Origin: Corynebacterium atrinae
GTDB lineage: Bacteria > Actinomycetota > Actinomycetes > Mycobacteriales > Mycobacteriaceae
DNA: 64,000 nt
NCBI RefSeq assembly: GCF_030408455.1
Contig: NZ_CP046977.1
Span: forward strand, 1,302,001 to 1,366,000
Reading direction: 5' to 3'
A program made the translations under genes and the position numbers. Under the pieces are notes generated by a model. It saw only the letters and a program-made list of their open reading frames with translations, searched no databases and was not told where the DNA came from. This document shows positions 7,723-15,091 of this stretch, in pieces (positions within the stretch are counted from its first letter, which is position 1; every line of letters begins with the position of its first letter).

Positions 7723-9741
7723 TCAAAGTAGTCGATCCGGAAGATCAGTCCGAGGGCTCAGTCGATTTTTCTGGGGCGGTGTTGAGGTGGATATTTGAGA
7801 CAGGGGAGTGGAATCGACTTCCTCCACCATCTCTAGTTCGGGCACGGTGGGGGAGGAGCGTCGTCGGGCCGCTGAGCGCTCAGTCCCAGTTACCGCAATC
7901 CCAGATTGGATACGGATGATTTCTTCCAAGACAGTGTGCTGCGGGACTGACTCGTCTCGAAAAGAAGCAGCTTTACGTGCTGCTTCCAAAACTGCCTTGG
8001 AGAACGGAGCCAAGGTTTTATCATCGAGGTGCCAGTGTGCTTCGATCCAACGTCCTTTGAGGTGATCACGGACGAAAATCCTGTTCATACGGGCCGGGTC
8101 TGTGCGTACTTCCCACTGGTCTTTCGCACGCCCACCCAGCCCTGAAGGTTGAGAGCGGTATGGATGCAGTTCGGGGGCGTCATAGACTAGACCGGAATAG
8201 TTGACGCCATAAGGCTGAATTGAGCGGAAGGACATCGGCAACAACGAGATGTAGTCATCCCGGGTCAAGGCGACCGCCGGGGTGGGGGAGACGCCGGACA
8301 AGGCCGCGTACATCTCATTGGGCGAGAGTGCTCTTTTCGGCAGGGCGGGAACGGTCAGATGTTTGCGCGGTGTAGTCTGCCAGGTCTGCACCAGCCATTG
8401 GTCGAGGATCGACTGCAGCTGCGACAGAGTCCAGTGTGCCTCGGCTGCAGGGTCGTGGCCCCGACGGTTGATGCTGCGGCCCACATAACCCCGCAGGTAT
8501 TGGATGAGCCCGTCATGCACCGCCTTGAACTGGCGCTCGATATGCGGCTTCGCGGTCGGGGTGGCTGGGGGAGCGGGGATAATACTGATCTGGAGGCGGT
8601 CGCAGGCCACCTGGAACACACTTCCGGTAAACACCCGGCCCCGGTCGATGGTGATGGTCTCCGGATAGATCAGCGGGCGGGCTGCAATGCTGTCGTGGAG
8701 GGTTGCATCGGGTTCAATCATCTCGGCAGGCAGCACCGAGCGCGACAATGACAGTTCCTCGGCCCAGCCCGGCTGCATCGGCAGCGGGGTTAATGACCGA
8801 GCAAGGACTAGCGCAGCCACGTCGATCGAGGTGGTGGATTCCGGGAAGAGGATGGCGGCGCTAACCGTGCGAGTGGCGACATCAATCATGGAGGTTAGTT
8901 CCGGCCGTCCGGTAGTACCGTCCGGGAAGACGACCATGAGGTCTAGGCGGGTGGAATCAATCTCGACGAGCTCACCGGGACGCAGAGGGGTGCGCCGACC
9001 GTAAGGGCGGGAAGGACGATTGTCCTGGGTGCGGCGCGACGTGGCATCCCCGAAGGCGTGACTGTCGCGTTCTTCGGCGGCAAGGAGCCGGTAGAGAGTC
9101 CGCGAAGTCGGGGTGGGAATGCCGAGATCTTTAGCCTGCAGGGTGACGCGGGTGATGACACGGTTCCGGGTGCCCGTGCTGATGATTTTCTGAGACGCAA
9201 TCTCATCCCGGATGAGGTTCAATAGGCGGGGATCCTGGTCGCGCCCCGGGGTATGGCGGCGGCGAGTACGACCGTCGACGAGCGCTGTCACACCATGTTT
9301 TCTATATTTTGATACGTACTGTCGAATCGTGTACGCCGAGAGCGGGCGAGCGGTTGACGCAAGTTCCCTGGCTTTCGCCTCGACCCTGGCGAGTAGGGGG
9401 TGATCAGCCGCGTATTGGGGGTTTGGCTCAGTTGCGATGTTCTCCATCACCGTGAGGGGAGGGGCGCCGTGAACGATCTCGTGGATATGGCGGTACAGCC
9501 AGAGGGTCTTTTCTCGGGTTTCGCTGTCGAGGGAGTCCAAGACGGAAACGTCGTCAAGAATGGGGAGGCGGTCTGGGGAATCAGGCTCGTAGGAATCATC
9601 GGAGAGTAGTTCTGAAACGCCGAGATGACGCACACGGTTAGTTGTGAGGGACATCAAGGAAAGTGTTGTTCCTTCTAAGGCGATCACTTGGAAAGAATCA
9701 CCATCGAAATGGAGGTAGTCGAAAAGTCGGACGGATTTCAT
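7723..9741 (-). CDS. tniA: TniA/TnsB-type DDE transposase (672 aa)
   Basis: Mu/Tn5053-type integrase that joins the 3' transposon ends to target DNA. After an N-terminal domain there is a helix-turn-helix region (ARPLSAYTIRQYVSKYRKHG), then the rve catalytic core. The catalytic residues are visible as VEIDSTRLDL (first Asp), ETITIDRGRVF (second Asp) and KPHIERQFKAV (Glu), followed by a Mu-type C-terminal beta-barrel. The longer frame starts at 9825, but the ATG at 9741 overlaps the tnsA stop as ATGA and starts the conserved MKSVRLFDYLHFDG segment, so I use it. It should form a heteromeric transposase with the adjacent TnsA. Confidence 0.92.
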   Translation of the reverse strand: MKSVRLFDYLHFDGDSFQVIALEGTTLSLMSLTTNRVRHLGVSELLSDDSYEPDSPDRLPILDDVSVLDSLDSETREKTLWLYRHIHEIVHGAPPLTVMENIATEPNPQYAADHPLLARVEAKARELASTARPLSAYTIRQYVSKYRKHGVTALVDGRTRRRHTPGRDQDPRLLNLIRDEIASQKIISTGTRNRVITRVTLQAKDLGIPTPTSRTLYRLLAAEERDSHAFGDATSRRTQDNRPSRPYGRRTPLRPGELVEIDSTRLDLMVVFPDGTTGRPELTSMIDVATRTVSAAILFPESTTSIDVAALVLARSLTPLPMQPGWAEELSLSRSVLPAEMIEPDATLHDSIAARPLIYPETITIDRGRVFTGSVFQVACDRLQISIIPAPPATPTAKPHIERQFKAVHDGLIQYLRGYVGRSINRRGHDPAAEAHWTLSQLQSILDQWLVQTWQTTPRKHLTVPALPKRALSPNEMYAALSGVSPTPAVALTRDDYISLLPMSFRSIQPYGVNYSGLVYDAPELHPYRSQPSGLGGRAKDQWEVRTDPARMNRIFVRDHLKGRWIEAHWHLDDKTLAPFSKAVLEAARKAASFRDESVPQHTVLEEIIRIQSGIAVTGTERSAARRRSSPTVPELEMVEEVDSTPLSQISTSTPPQKNRLSPRTDLPDRLL

Positions 9742-10517
9742 GCGCTGCTCACCTGATGGGCAGCGAACACTATGGAATCCATATCGAGAAGAGTATCCAC
9801 GTGGATACCTAAAACCTGTTTCCATAATAGATGCAGCACGTGACCATGGATTAAGGACTTAGGAAGTCTTGTTGTTCGTGCAGCGCGATGGATGCCTGTT
9901 TTCAATGAGGTTTCCGGTGTGAAGGCGTCGAGAAGGGCAGCGAGATGAGCCGAGGCAGGGGAGTAGCGATCTTGCCGAAACCCACATAGGAAGGTGATGT
10001 TTGACGCCTGAGGCTCAGGAAGACCGGTGAACACGTCATAACCCCAGCCGACCTGTTCACAGATCTGCTGCGTCATCTCGAATTGGCGGACATTGGCCTC
10101 CACCTTATCGGGGCGCTTCACATCGATGACCTTTCCGTCACCATCATCAAATCGAACGAAGAAATCTGGGACATGGCCTCGGTGTTTAGGCGTTCCACGG
10201 GGCCATTTCAGGACGAAAGGCTGCCACTGAAGGGCGACGACGTGGGGGTCAAAATCAGCATCCATCAGGTATTCGCGTTCCAGGAAGGATTCGTGATGAA
10301 TGTGCCGTCGGAGGGTCGCTGACCAGTAATCACCCTCGTAGGTGTTCTTGCCTTTCCAAGAGGCCACGGTGCGAATGGGGGTAGCGTCCTCGAAGGGGAT
10401 GGTGGCAAGACTAGTCGATATTGAATGTTCTGAATAAGTGTTTTCGGCATCAATGAACGCTAGGACCGGCTGATCGTTGTGGTTGAAGTACAGGGGTTGG
10501 CTACTTCGACTAACCAT
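9738..10517 (-). CDS. tnsA: TnsA-like endonuclease subunit of heteromeric transposase (259 aa)
   Basis: Restriction-endonuclease-like protein that cuts the 5' ends in Tn7-type transposition, allowing cut-and-paste movement. The catalytic pattern is visible: Glu in HESFLEREYLMDADF, Asp in HVPDFFVRFDDG and Lys in VIDVKRPDKV. The C-terminal half resembles the winged-helix part that contacts TnsC. The frame extends to 10553, but the ATG at 10517 has AAGGAG six bases upstream and is preferred. It is the gene closest to the putative transposon end. Its presence separates this element from classical Tn5053/Tn402, which lacks TnsA and forms cointegrates. Confidence 0.88.
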   Translation of the reverse strand: MVSRSSQPLYFNHNDQPVLAFIDAENTYSEHSISTSLATIPFEDATPIRTVASWKGKNTYEGDYWSATLRRHIHHESFLEREYLMDADFDPHVVALQWQPFVLKWPRGTPKHRGHVPDFFVRFDDGDGKVIDVKRPDKVEANVRQFEMTQQICEQVGWGYDVFTGLPEPQASNITFLCGFRQDRYSPASAHLAALLDAFTPETSLKTGIHRAARTTRLPKSLIHGHVLHLLWKQVLGIHVDTLLDMDSIVFAAHQVSSA

Positions 10518-10621
10518 AATTCTCCTTGATGGCCGCATATCATGGATGCCCATGTTCCTTTCATCCTAATGCTCATACCAGGGCCGGGTCTATGAGTTAT
10601 GAAGACTGCACCTCATCGGTG

Positions 10622-10707
10622 ATTGGGCATGTTTTGTGTCAAAAGAGGCGTATTCCGTTATTGGACATGTTTTGTGTCAAAGTGGGCATGTTTCACGTCA
10701 ACGGACA
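10622..10707. repeat. Transposase-binding-type repeats at the tnsA-proximal transposon end
   Basis: Three copies of one motif occur in the same orientation: TTGGGCATGTTTTGTGTCAA starting at 10624, TTGGACATGTTTTGTGTCAA at 10661 and a diverged copy, GTGGGCATGTTTCACGTCAA, at 10682. The outermost copy is followed by CGGACA, so the minus strand reads TGTCCGTTGACGTGAAACAT from 10707, a TGT-type terminus as expected for Tn7-like ends. Other TGT candidates exist at 10720 and 10740, so the exact boundary is uncertain by about 30 bases. No second set in opposite orientation was seen in the window. Confidence 0.6.
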
Positions 10708-10742
10708 GTATGGCAACGGTAACACTCGCGGCCATCGACATT

Positions 10743-10770
10743 AAATGACATAATGTACATTATCGGACTC
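10743..10770 (-). other. dif: Putative dif site (XerC/XerD recombination site)
   Basis: On the minus strand the site reads GAGTCCGATAA (XerC arm), TGTACA (6-base core) and TTATGTCATTT (XerD arm). The E. coli dif is GGTGCGCATAA, TGTATA, TTATGTTAAAT. Arm length, core length, the ATAA/TTAT inner ends and the TTATGTcA XerD arm all match, giving a 28-base site with the expected 11-6-11 layout. It lies outside any gene, about 35 bases beyond the proposed transposon end. In related corynebacteria the rbpA-pup-hisG region lies near the replication terminus, which supports a chromosomal dif; a mobile-element dif-like site is the alternative. Confidence 0.75.
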
Positions 10771-10849
10771 CTTTAAGTAGGGGCACATGCAGGGAGGCCC
10801 TCTTGGTTGCCACAGAGCGAACCGAGGCCATTATGCTCAGTACAGGAGT

Positions 10850-10933
10850 GCAATTCGAGTTCACTCATTAATCGAGTGGCTGCGCGAGTCCACTCGATTA
10901 ATGGGTGAACTCAAATCAGTGTTCTCGAATTGC
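10850..10933. repeat. Large inverted repeat beside the dif-like site
   Basis: Two 23-base arms (10857-10879 and 10890-10912) match as an inverted repeat with one mismatch and a 10-base loop. An additional outer pair, GCAATTCGAG (10850-10859) and CTCGAATTGC (10924-10933), partly shares bases with the inner arms. No T-run follows, so it does not look like an ordinary terminator. It could extrude as a cruciform or bind a dimeric protein. No coding potential was seen around it. Confidence 0.7.
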
Positions 10934-10961
10934 CCTTTTGCTACCCGCACCCAGAATCGTA

Positions 10962-11005
10962 AAAAGTGGCCCTAGGGCACCTTCTCCCCCTGCACTCCGG
11001 GCCAC
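10962..11005 (-). terminator. Terminator-like hairpin downstream of the YceI operon
   Basis: On the minus strand, GTGGCCC (from 11005) can pair with GGGCCAC (ending at 10966), followed directly by TTTTT. The intervening 26 bases can form further pairs. It lies about 20 bases beyond the stop of the small membrane gene and marks where the conserved core resumes after the mobile region. Confidence 0.5.
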
Positions 11006-11026
11006 CTCTATTACGTCACTGTGACG

Positions 11027-11209
11027 TTATTTAGCGTGATCAGAGCCCTTCTGGCGGTAGGCATAAATCAGTTGGGCAACAGTCAGGCCAGCGAGCCCGA
11101 TGGAAATCACCACGAACAGGGTCTGTGATTGAGCGGCCATGAAGATGCCGAAAGCGATGATGGCGATGAGGCGGATCCACATCGCAGGGATCATGCGGGT
11201 GGCGATCAT
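11027..11209 (-). CDS. Small two-helix membrane protein (60 aa)
   Basis: Short protein with two hydrophobic segments (about residues 9-27 and 30-49) and a charged tail ending in YRQKGSDHAK. The ATG overlaps the stop of the upstream YceI gene (ATGA), so the pair is co-translated. No family is recognised. Hydrophobicity, coupling and a terminator-like hairpin just downstream support it as a real gene. Function unknown; it may act with the YceI-domain protein at the membrane. Confidence 0.6.
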   Translation of the reverse strand: MIATRMIPAMWIRLIAIIAFGIFMAAQSQTLFVVISIGLAGLTVAQLIYAYRQKGSDHAK

Positions 11210-11916
11210 GAGATCTTCTCTAAGGCGACGCGGATGTTCAGTTCGCCTTCTTCGTCGATCTTTGCAGCGACGAACTCGGGTGACTCGACGCCATAGTCGT
11301 GCCGGTTGATGCGGATGTCGCCAGAGACGATGATGCGGTCGCCATCGCGAACCACGTCGAAGTCATGGACCAGCGGGCGGCTTTCGCCGCGCACCTCTAG
11401 GTCGCCGATGAGCTTAACGGGGACGACGCGGCCATCGCTAGGCACGGCCGAAAGATCGACCGGCTCGGTGACGGTGAACACGGCGTCCGGGAACTGGTCG
11501 GTATTGAGGATCTTGTTGCGGACGTTAATGTCGCGGCGCTCGTTGTCCGAGGAGACCTTCGTCATGTCCACAGTGATGGATCCGGCCGTGAGGGTGCCAG
11601 CCTCGATCGTCGCAAAGCCCCCGACTGCGGAGGTCGAACCGGACGTGTTCTTGCGCTCGCCGGGCAGGATCTCGAAGAAGGTATACCCGACCGAGGTGGC
11701 GTTGGCTCCTCCGCCACGGGCCACTTCCCATTCACCGTTTATGTCTGTGGAAGCAGGCTTGACGTCGTCGGTGCTCAGGCCTTCGGTGCGGACGCCGGGG
11801 CCCATGAAGGCTGAATAGACCATCGGGACGACCGCGACGAGCGCTAGGATGATGATCAATACGACGAAGAGAGAAATGACCAGCTTACGGCTGGTGGGCA
11901 TGGATCTATTGGACAT
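11206..11916 (-). CDS. Membrane-anchored YceI-family protein (236 aa)
   Basis: YceI-domain proteins have a lipocalin-like barrel that binds isoprenoid-type lipids in periplasmic or surface locations. A single N-terminal transmembrane segment (about residues 11-35) anchors the protein outside the membrane. The YceI domain follows: INGEWEV at its start, then repeated strands such as AGSITVDMTKVSSDNERRD, a PDAVFTV motif and a RINRHDYGV segment near the end, all typical. The ATG at 11916 is used. The next gene downstream overlaps it. The ligand is unknown; polyprenyl lipids are plausible from the family. Confidence 0.82.
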   Translation of the reverse strand: MSNRSMPTSRKLVISLFVVLIIILALVAVVPMVYSAFMGPGVRTEGLSTDDVKPASTDINGEWEVARGGGANATSVGYTFFEILPGERKNTSGSTSAVGGFATIEAGTLTAGSITVDMTKVSSDNERRDINVRNKILNTDQFPDAVFTVTEPVDLSAVPSDGRVVPVKLIGDLEVRGESRPLVHDFDVVRDGDRIIVSGDIRINRHDYGVESPEFVAAKIDEEGELNIRVALEKIS

Positions 11917-11922
11917 AATCTG

Positions 11923-12270
11923 CTACCTCAATTTTTCGATGGCCCGAGCAAGCTGCACCAGCTCTGTGCACAGGTCGTTGATCTCATCTGGATCGGCGCC
12001 TTCCGAAGCGGCTGTCGCGACATCCTCGGCCGCGCATCGCAGCTCGAACAGAGAATCCCGCAGAGTGTCGACGCGATCAGGGTGAATAATAACCGCATTT
12101 TGCGGGATAGTGGTACCCGTGACGTTATTCCGCTGTTCGTAGGCGCGTTGCTTGCAGGAAACGCTGCAGTATTTACGGGGTCTCCCCCGCCCCGACCTGT
12201 TGATTTCGCGACCACACCAGGCGCACGTCAACACCTGGTCATTGCGGGATATCGTCACTCGATTAACCAT
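11923..12270 (-). CDS. Small zinc-finger-like protein divergent from rbpA (115 aa)
   Basis: The N-terminal half has a CAWCGREI...RKYCSVSC pattern, four cysteines that probably hold a zinc ion, within a very basic GRGRPRKYC...KQRAYEQR segment. The C-terminal half is an acidic helical tail (residues 60-115). The combination suggests a nucleic-acid-binding protein, but I do not recognise a named family. I use the ATG at 12270; the frame continues upstream to 12348, which would overlap the rbpA promoter. The gene shares its upstream region with rbpA and ends 7 bases before the YceI gene, so it may head that operon. Confidence 0.65.
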   Translation of the reverse strand: MVNRVTISRNDQVLTCAWCGREINRSGRGRPRKYCSVSCKQRAYEQRNNVTGTTIPQNAVIIHPDRVDTLRDSLFELRCAAEDVATAASEGADPDEINDLCTELVQLARAIEKLR

Positions 12271-12293
12271 AGTGCATCGGCACTCAAAGGCTG

Positions 12294-12324
12294 GGAACAA
12301 ATGGCTGGTGCAGTCCGTTATACT
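12294..12324 (+). promoter_or_regulatory. Candidate rbpA promoter with stress-sigma-like elements
   Basis: GGAAC at 12294-12298 and GTTA at 12317-12320 are separated by 18 bases, the layout of SigH/SigR-type promoters (GGAAT-N18-GTT). TATACT at 12319-12324 overlaps it and would serve as a vegetative -10 box, without a good -35. The rbpA start codon lies 44 bases downstream. RbpA is known to be under SigR control in Streptomyces; extension to this gene is inference. Confidence 0.45.
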
Positions 12325-12367
12325 GGTACGTCTATCAGAAAAATCCACAGTAAAGGATGATGCCGCA

Positions 12368-12745
12368 ATGGCAGATCGCGTACTCCGCGGCAGTCGAATG
12401 GGCGCAGTCAGCTACGAAACTGACCGCGACCACGACCTTGCCCCGCGCCAGATGGTCAAGTACCGCACCGAAAGCGGCGAGATTTTCGACGTCCCCTTTG
12501 CGGACGATGCGGAAATCCCCGAGGAGTGGATGTGCAAAAACGGCCAGCTTGGCACGCTCATCGAGGGCGAGGGAGTCGAGTCTAAGCCGACGAAGCCGCC
12601 GCGTACTCACTGGGACATGCTCCGTGAGCGTCGCACGATTGAAGAGCTTGATGTTCTCCTGGAGGAGCGCATTGAGCACCTGCGCAAGCGTCGCCGCTCG
12701 GCAGCTCGTCTGCTGAAGGAACAGCAGGCTCAGCAGGCAGAGTAA
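12368..12745 (+). CDS. rbpA: RNA polymerase-binding protein RbpA (125 aa)
   Basis: Actinobacterial transcription activator that binds the principal sigma factor and stabilises the open complex. The start MADRVLRGSRMGAVSYETDR is the family hallmark. The zinc-linked core domain follows (VKYRTESGEIFDVPFADDAE, CKNG), then the basic linker and the C-terminal sigma-interaction helices rich in Arg/Glu. The ATG at 12368 is preceded by AAAGGATG. Longer upstream frames are not supported. It stands alone, divergent from a zinc-finger gene and convergent with ppm1, with a terminator between. Confidence 0.95.
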   Translation: MADRVLRGSRMGAVSYETDRDHDLAPRQMVKYRTESGEIFDVPFADDAEIPEEWMCKNGQLGTLIEGEGVESKPTKPPRTHWDMLRERRTIEELDVLLEERIEHLRKRRRSAARLLKEQQAQQAE

Positions 12746-12753
12746 GAATCGAA

Positions 12754-12794
12754 AGAGGGCCGTTGAGGGTAAATCCCCTCACCGGCCCTCTTTG
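12754..12794. terminator. Bidirectional terminator between rbpA and ppm1
   Basis: GAGGGCCG (12755-12762) pairs with CGGCCCTC (12783-12790), with an inner GAGGG/CCCTC pair and a short AT-rich loop. Runs of T follow on the plus side and of T (plus-strand A at 12752-12754) on the minus side. Its position between convergent stops fits shared termination. Confidence 0.75.
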
Positions 12795-12797
12795 CCG

Positions 12798-13595
12798 TTA
12801 GTGGCGGCGACGGAAGCGCTTGAGCTCGTGAGAAAAGAGCTTGCCAGTTTCCTTGGCGATCTCCTTGACCTGGGAGGTGCGGTGTCTAATGCCCCACTTG
12901 GTCACCTCAAACAGGGAATCCTTGACAAAGCTACCGTCGAGCTTGGACTCGCCAATTTCTCGCTCGGTAAAGGTAATCGGGACCTCGCGGACGTCGAAGC
13001 CGTCTGTGACAGCCCGCCAGGCGAGATCAACCTGGAAGATGTAGCCGGCTGCGGAGAGCTCGTCGAAGTCCAGAGCCTCGAGAACCTGGCGGCGGATTGC
13101 TCGGTAGCCCGCGGTCATATCGCTCAGGCCAGCGCCAAGCGCCAGGGAGATGTAGAGGTTGCCGCCCTTAGACAAGATCCAACGCTGCTTAGGCCAGTTA
13201 ATCACCTTGCCGCCGGGGACGTAGCGGGAACCGATGACGAGGTCCGCTCCCTGGTCCACTTCCTCCAGCAGGAGGTGCAGCTGCTCGGGTGCGTGTGAGC
13301 CATCGGCATCCATTTCGCAGAACACGGTGTAGTCGCGGTCGAGGCCCCACTGGAATCCAGCGAGGTAGGCGCCCAGGAGGCCGCCCTTGCCCTCGCGGTG
13401 GAGCACATGCACGTTGGTATCGTCGGCGGCGAGAGCATCAGCCTTGTCGCCGGTGCCGTCGGGGCTGTTGTCGTCGACGATGAGGATGTCCACGTCCGGG
13501 GTGGCTGCCCGAACCCGGCCGACGATGAGCGGGAGGTTCTCCAGCTCGTTGTAGGTCGGGATGATCACCAGGGTCGCGTCACTGGGCTTAGTCAA
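12798..13595 (-). CDS. ppm1: Polyprenol monophosphomannose synthase (265 aa)
   Basis: GT-2 glycosyltransferase that transfers mannose from GDP-mannose to polyprenyl phosphate, giving the lipid-linked donor for lipoarabinomannan, lipomannan and protein mannosylation. The family pattern is clear: [12 protein letters not shown] at the start, [14 protein letters not shown], the metal-binding [10 protein letters not shown] and a GSRYVPGG motif, with a basic C-terminus. As in Corynebacterium, it is separate from the acyltransferase domain (in M. tuberculosis the two are fused). It lies downstream of lnt with a 32-base gap, so the two probably form one operon and one membrane complex. Confidence 0.93.
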   Translation of the reverse strand: MTKPSDATLVIIPTYNELENLPLIVGRVRAATPDVDILIVDDNSPDGTGDKADALAADDTNVHVLHREGKGGLLGAYLAGFQWGLDRDYTVFCEMDADGSHAPEQLHLLLEEVDQGADLVIGSRYVPGGKVINWPKQRWILSKGGNLYISLALGAGLSDMTAGYRAIRRQVLEALDFDELSAAGYIFQVDLAWRAVTDGFDVREVPITFTEREIGESKLDGSFVKDSLFEVTKWGIRHRTSQVKEIAKETGKLFSHELKRFRRRH

Positions 13596-13627
13596 AGAGA
13601 TCTCCTTGGTCGTGTCGGTGCTGGTGA

Positions 13628-15091
13628 TCAGCGTCGGGTGGTTACCAGAGCAGAAATCACAAGAACTCCACCCATAATAATCAGCGCCAGTTGTACTGCG
13701 AAACCGTGGCGAACGGCGAAGGTGATGGAATCTCGCAGCGGCAGAGTTTCCACCAGGCTACCCGCCTCGAAGATGCCGGTTTCTTGGGAGACCGAACCAT
13801 CTGGCTGGACAATCGCGGACACCCCTGACGTCGCTGCCACGACGAGGGCCCGGTCTGTTTCGATGGCGCGGAGTCGGCTCATGGCCAACTGCTGGTAAGT
13901 CATATCGGTGAAACCGAAGGTGGCGTTGTTCGTGGGAGTGCTCAGCAACTGGGCTCCATCGAGTACCGCTTGGCGATAAGCGGGGTCGAAGGCGACCTCG
14001 TAGCAGGTAGCCACCCCGAGAACGATGCCGCCGATGTCAACGGTGAAGTCCCGTTCGCCGGGCTGGTAGTTTCCAGCCTGGTCCACATAGGGGGAAAACC
14101 TACGGAGGAAGTCGCGCATGGGCATGTACTCCCCGAACGGCTGAAGGAAGTGTTTGTGGTGATAGTCCCCCGGCCCGGTCTCTGGATCGAAGACAATCAT
14201 GGTGTTGCGCGGCCCGACATCATCGCGGGTGATGGTGCCGACCAGGATGGGGGCATCGACGGCGGCCACGGCGGCGTCGATAAGCTGGCGGGCCTGCGGG
14301 TCCGTGAAGGGATTGACATCGGAGGAGTTCTCGGGCCAGATGACGATGTCGGGCGAGGCCTCGAGCGTCTCGGTGACGCGCACGTGGTTGGCCAGGACGG
14401 CCCGGCGCTGGGCATTGAAATCTAGACCCATCCGCGGCACGTTGCCTTGGATGGCGGCGACCTCCTTCTCCCCCACTGTCGCACTGTCGCGGTTAACCTC
14501 GGTCATGCCAGTCACCACACCGGCGGCCAGCGGAACAATGATGGCCAACAGCGCCACCACCCGGGTCTGACGGTAGAACAGACCCACCACGCTCACGCCG
14601 CACAAGACGGCCGCGAAGCTCACCAGCGCAGGTCCGCCCCAGACCGCGAGGTTGGCCAACGGCCCGTTGATCTGACCCCACGCCAGGCGTACCCAGGAGA
14701 ATCCGCCGTAGGGGAAAGAACTGCGCGCCCATTCCACGAGGATGTAGAAGAAAGGGAAAGCGAGGAAGCCGAAGCGCCAGCGGGCAATCGCCACGCCACC
14801 GACGCCGAGTGCCAGTGCGTAGAGGGCGCAGAAGACCGCGAGAGCGATATAGGGCAGGTTGCCTACGAATTCGCCGATCCACGGCAACATGAGCAAGTAA
14901 AGGACGAGGGCGTGGACGAATCCAATGAGGGCACCGGACCACATACCTGGGCGTGAACGCCAGGGCATGAGGGAGACATACAGCAGGGCCATTCCCGCAA
15001 TGGCCGCCCACCACCAGCCGGTCGGTTCGTTGGAAAGGTACGCCAAAAGCCCTGCGCCCGCCGCGATGAGCAGTCTGAGCAGCAGAATCAC
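13628..15091 (-). CDS. lnt: Apolipoprotein N-acyltransferase (487 aa)
   Basis: Membrane enzyme that adds the third acyl chain to lipoproteins. About six hydrophobic segments occupy residues 1-190, followed by a nitrilase-like CN-hydrolase domain. The catalytic Glu-Lys-Cys residues can be placed in [25 protein letters not shown] and [12 protein letters not shown] final transmembrane helix ([19 protein letters not shown]) ends the protein. The ATG at 15091 overlaps the fxsA stop (ATGA). Corynebacterial Lnt also interacts with Ppm1, encoded next. Confidence 0.92.
   Translation of the reverse strand: MILLLRLLIAAGAGLLAYLSNEPTGWWWAAIAGMALLYVSLMPWRSRPGMWSGALIGFVHALVLYLLMLPWIGEFVGNLPYIALAVFCALYALALGVGGVAIARWRFGFLAFPFFYILVEWARSSFPYGGFSWVRLAWGQINGPLANLAVWGGPALVSFAAVLCGVSVVGLFYRQTRVVALLAIIVPLAAGVVTGMTEVNRDSATVGEKEVAAIQGNVPRMGLDFNAQRRAVLANHVRVTETLEASPDIVIWPENSSDVNPFTDPQARQLIDAAVAAVDAPILVGTITRDDVGPRNTMIVFDPETGPGDYHHKHFLQPFGEYMPMRDFLRRFSPYVDQAGNYQPGERDFTVDIGGIVLGVATCYEVAFDPAYRQAVLDGAQLLSTPTNNATFGFTDMTYQQLAMSRLRAIETDRALVVAATSGVSAIVQPDGSVSQETGIFEAGSLVETLPLRDSITFAVRHGFAVQLALIIMGGVLVISALVTTRR

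Larger units (their letters stand above)
5798..10707 (-). mobile_element. Tn7/Tn5053-like transposition module (tnsA-tniA-tniB-tniQ) with one end
   Basis: Four co-oriented genes, tightly spaced or overlapping, encode a TnsA-type endonuclease, a DDE transposase, an AAA target-selection ATPase and a TniQ target adaptor. Upstream of tnsA are three copies of a roughly 20-base repeat and a candidate TGTC terminus at 10707. In this class the transposition genes lie near one end and cargo extends beyond tniQ. Here the side beyond tniQ contains an insertion-sequence scar and then the BREX operon. The second end was not found in this window, so either it lies to the left of position 1 (BREX as cargo) or the scar has removed it. 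The tniQ-tniB stretch is visibly richer in A+T than the core genes to the right, consistent with transfer. Confidence 0.8.

Noticed and set aside
5798..10553. CRISPR-associated transposon (CAST)
   Set aside because: No Cas12k or Cascade gene and no repeat-spacer array are near tniQ; the three-copy repeats upstream of tnsA are irregularly spaced and lie at the element end.
10743..10770. TGTACA as the transposon terminus, as in CRISPR-associated Tn7-like elements
   Set aside because: The surrounding bases fit a dif site in both arms and core, and the repeat array ends about 35 bases earlier at a separate TGT end.
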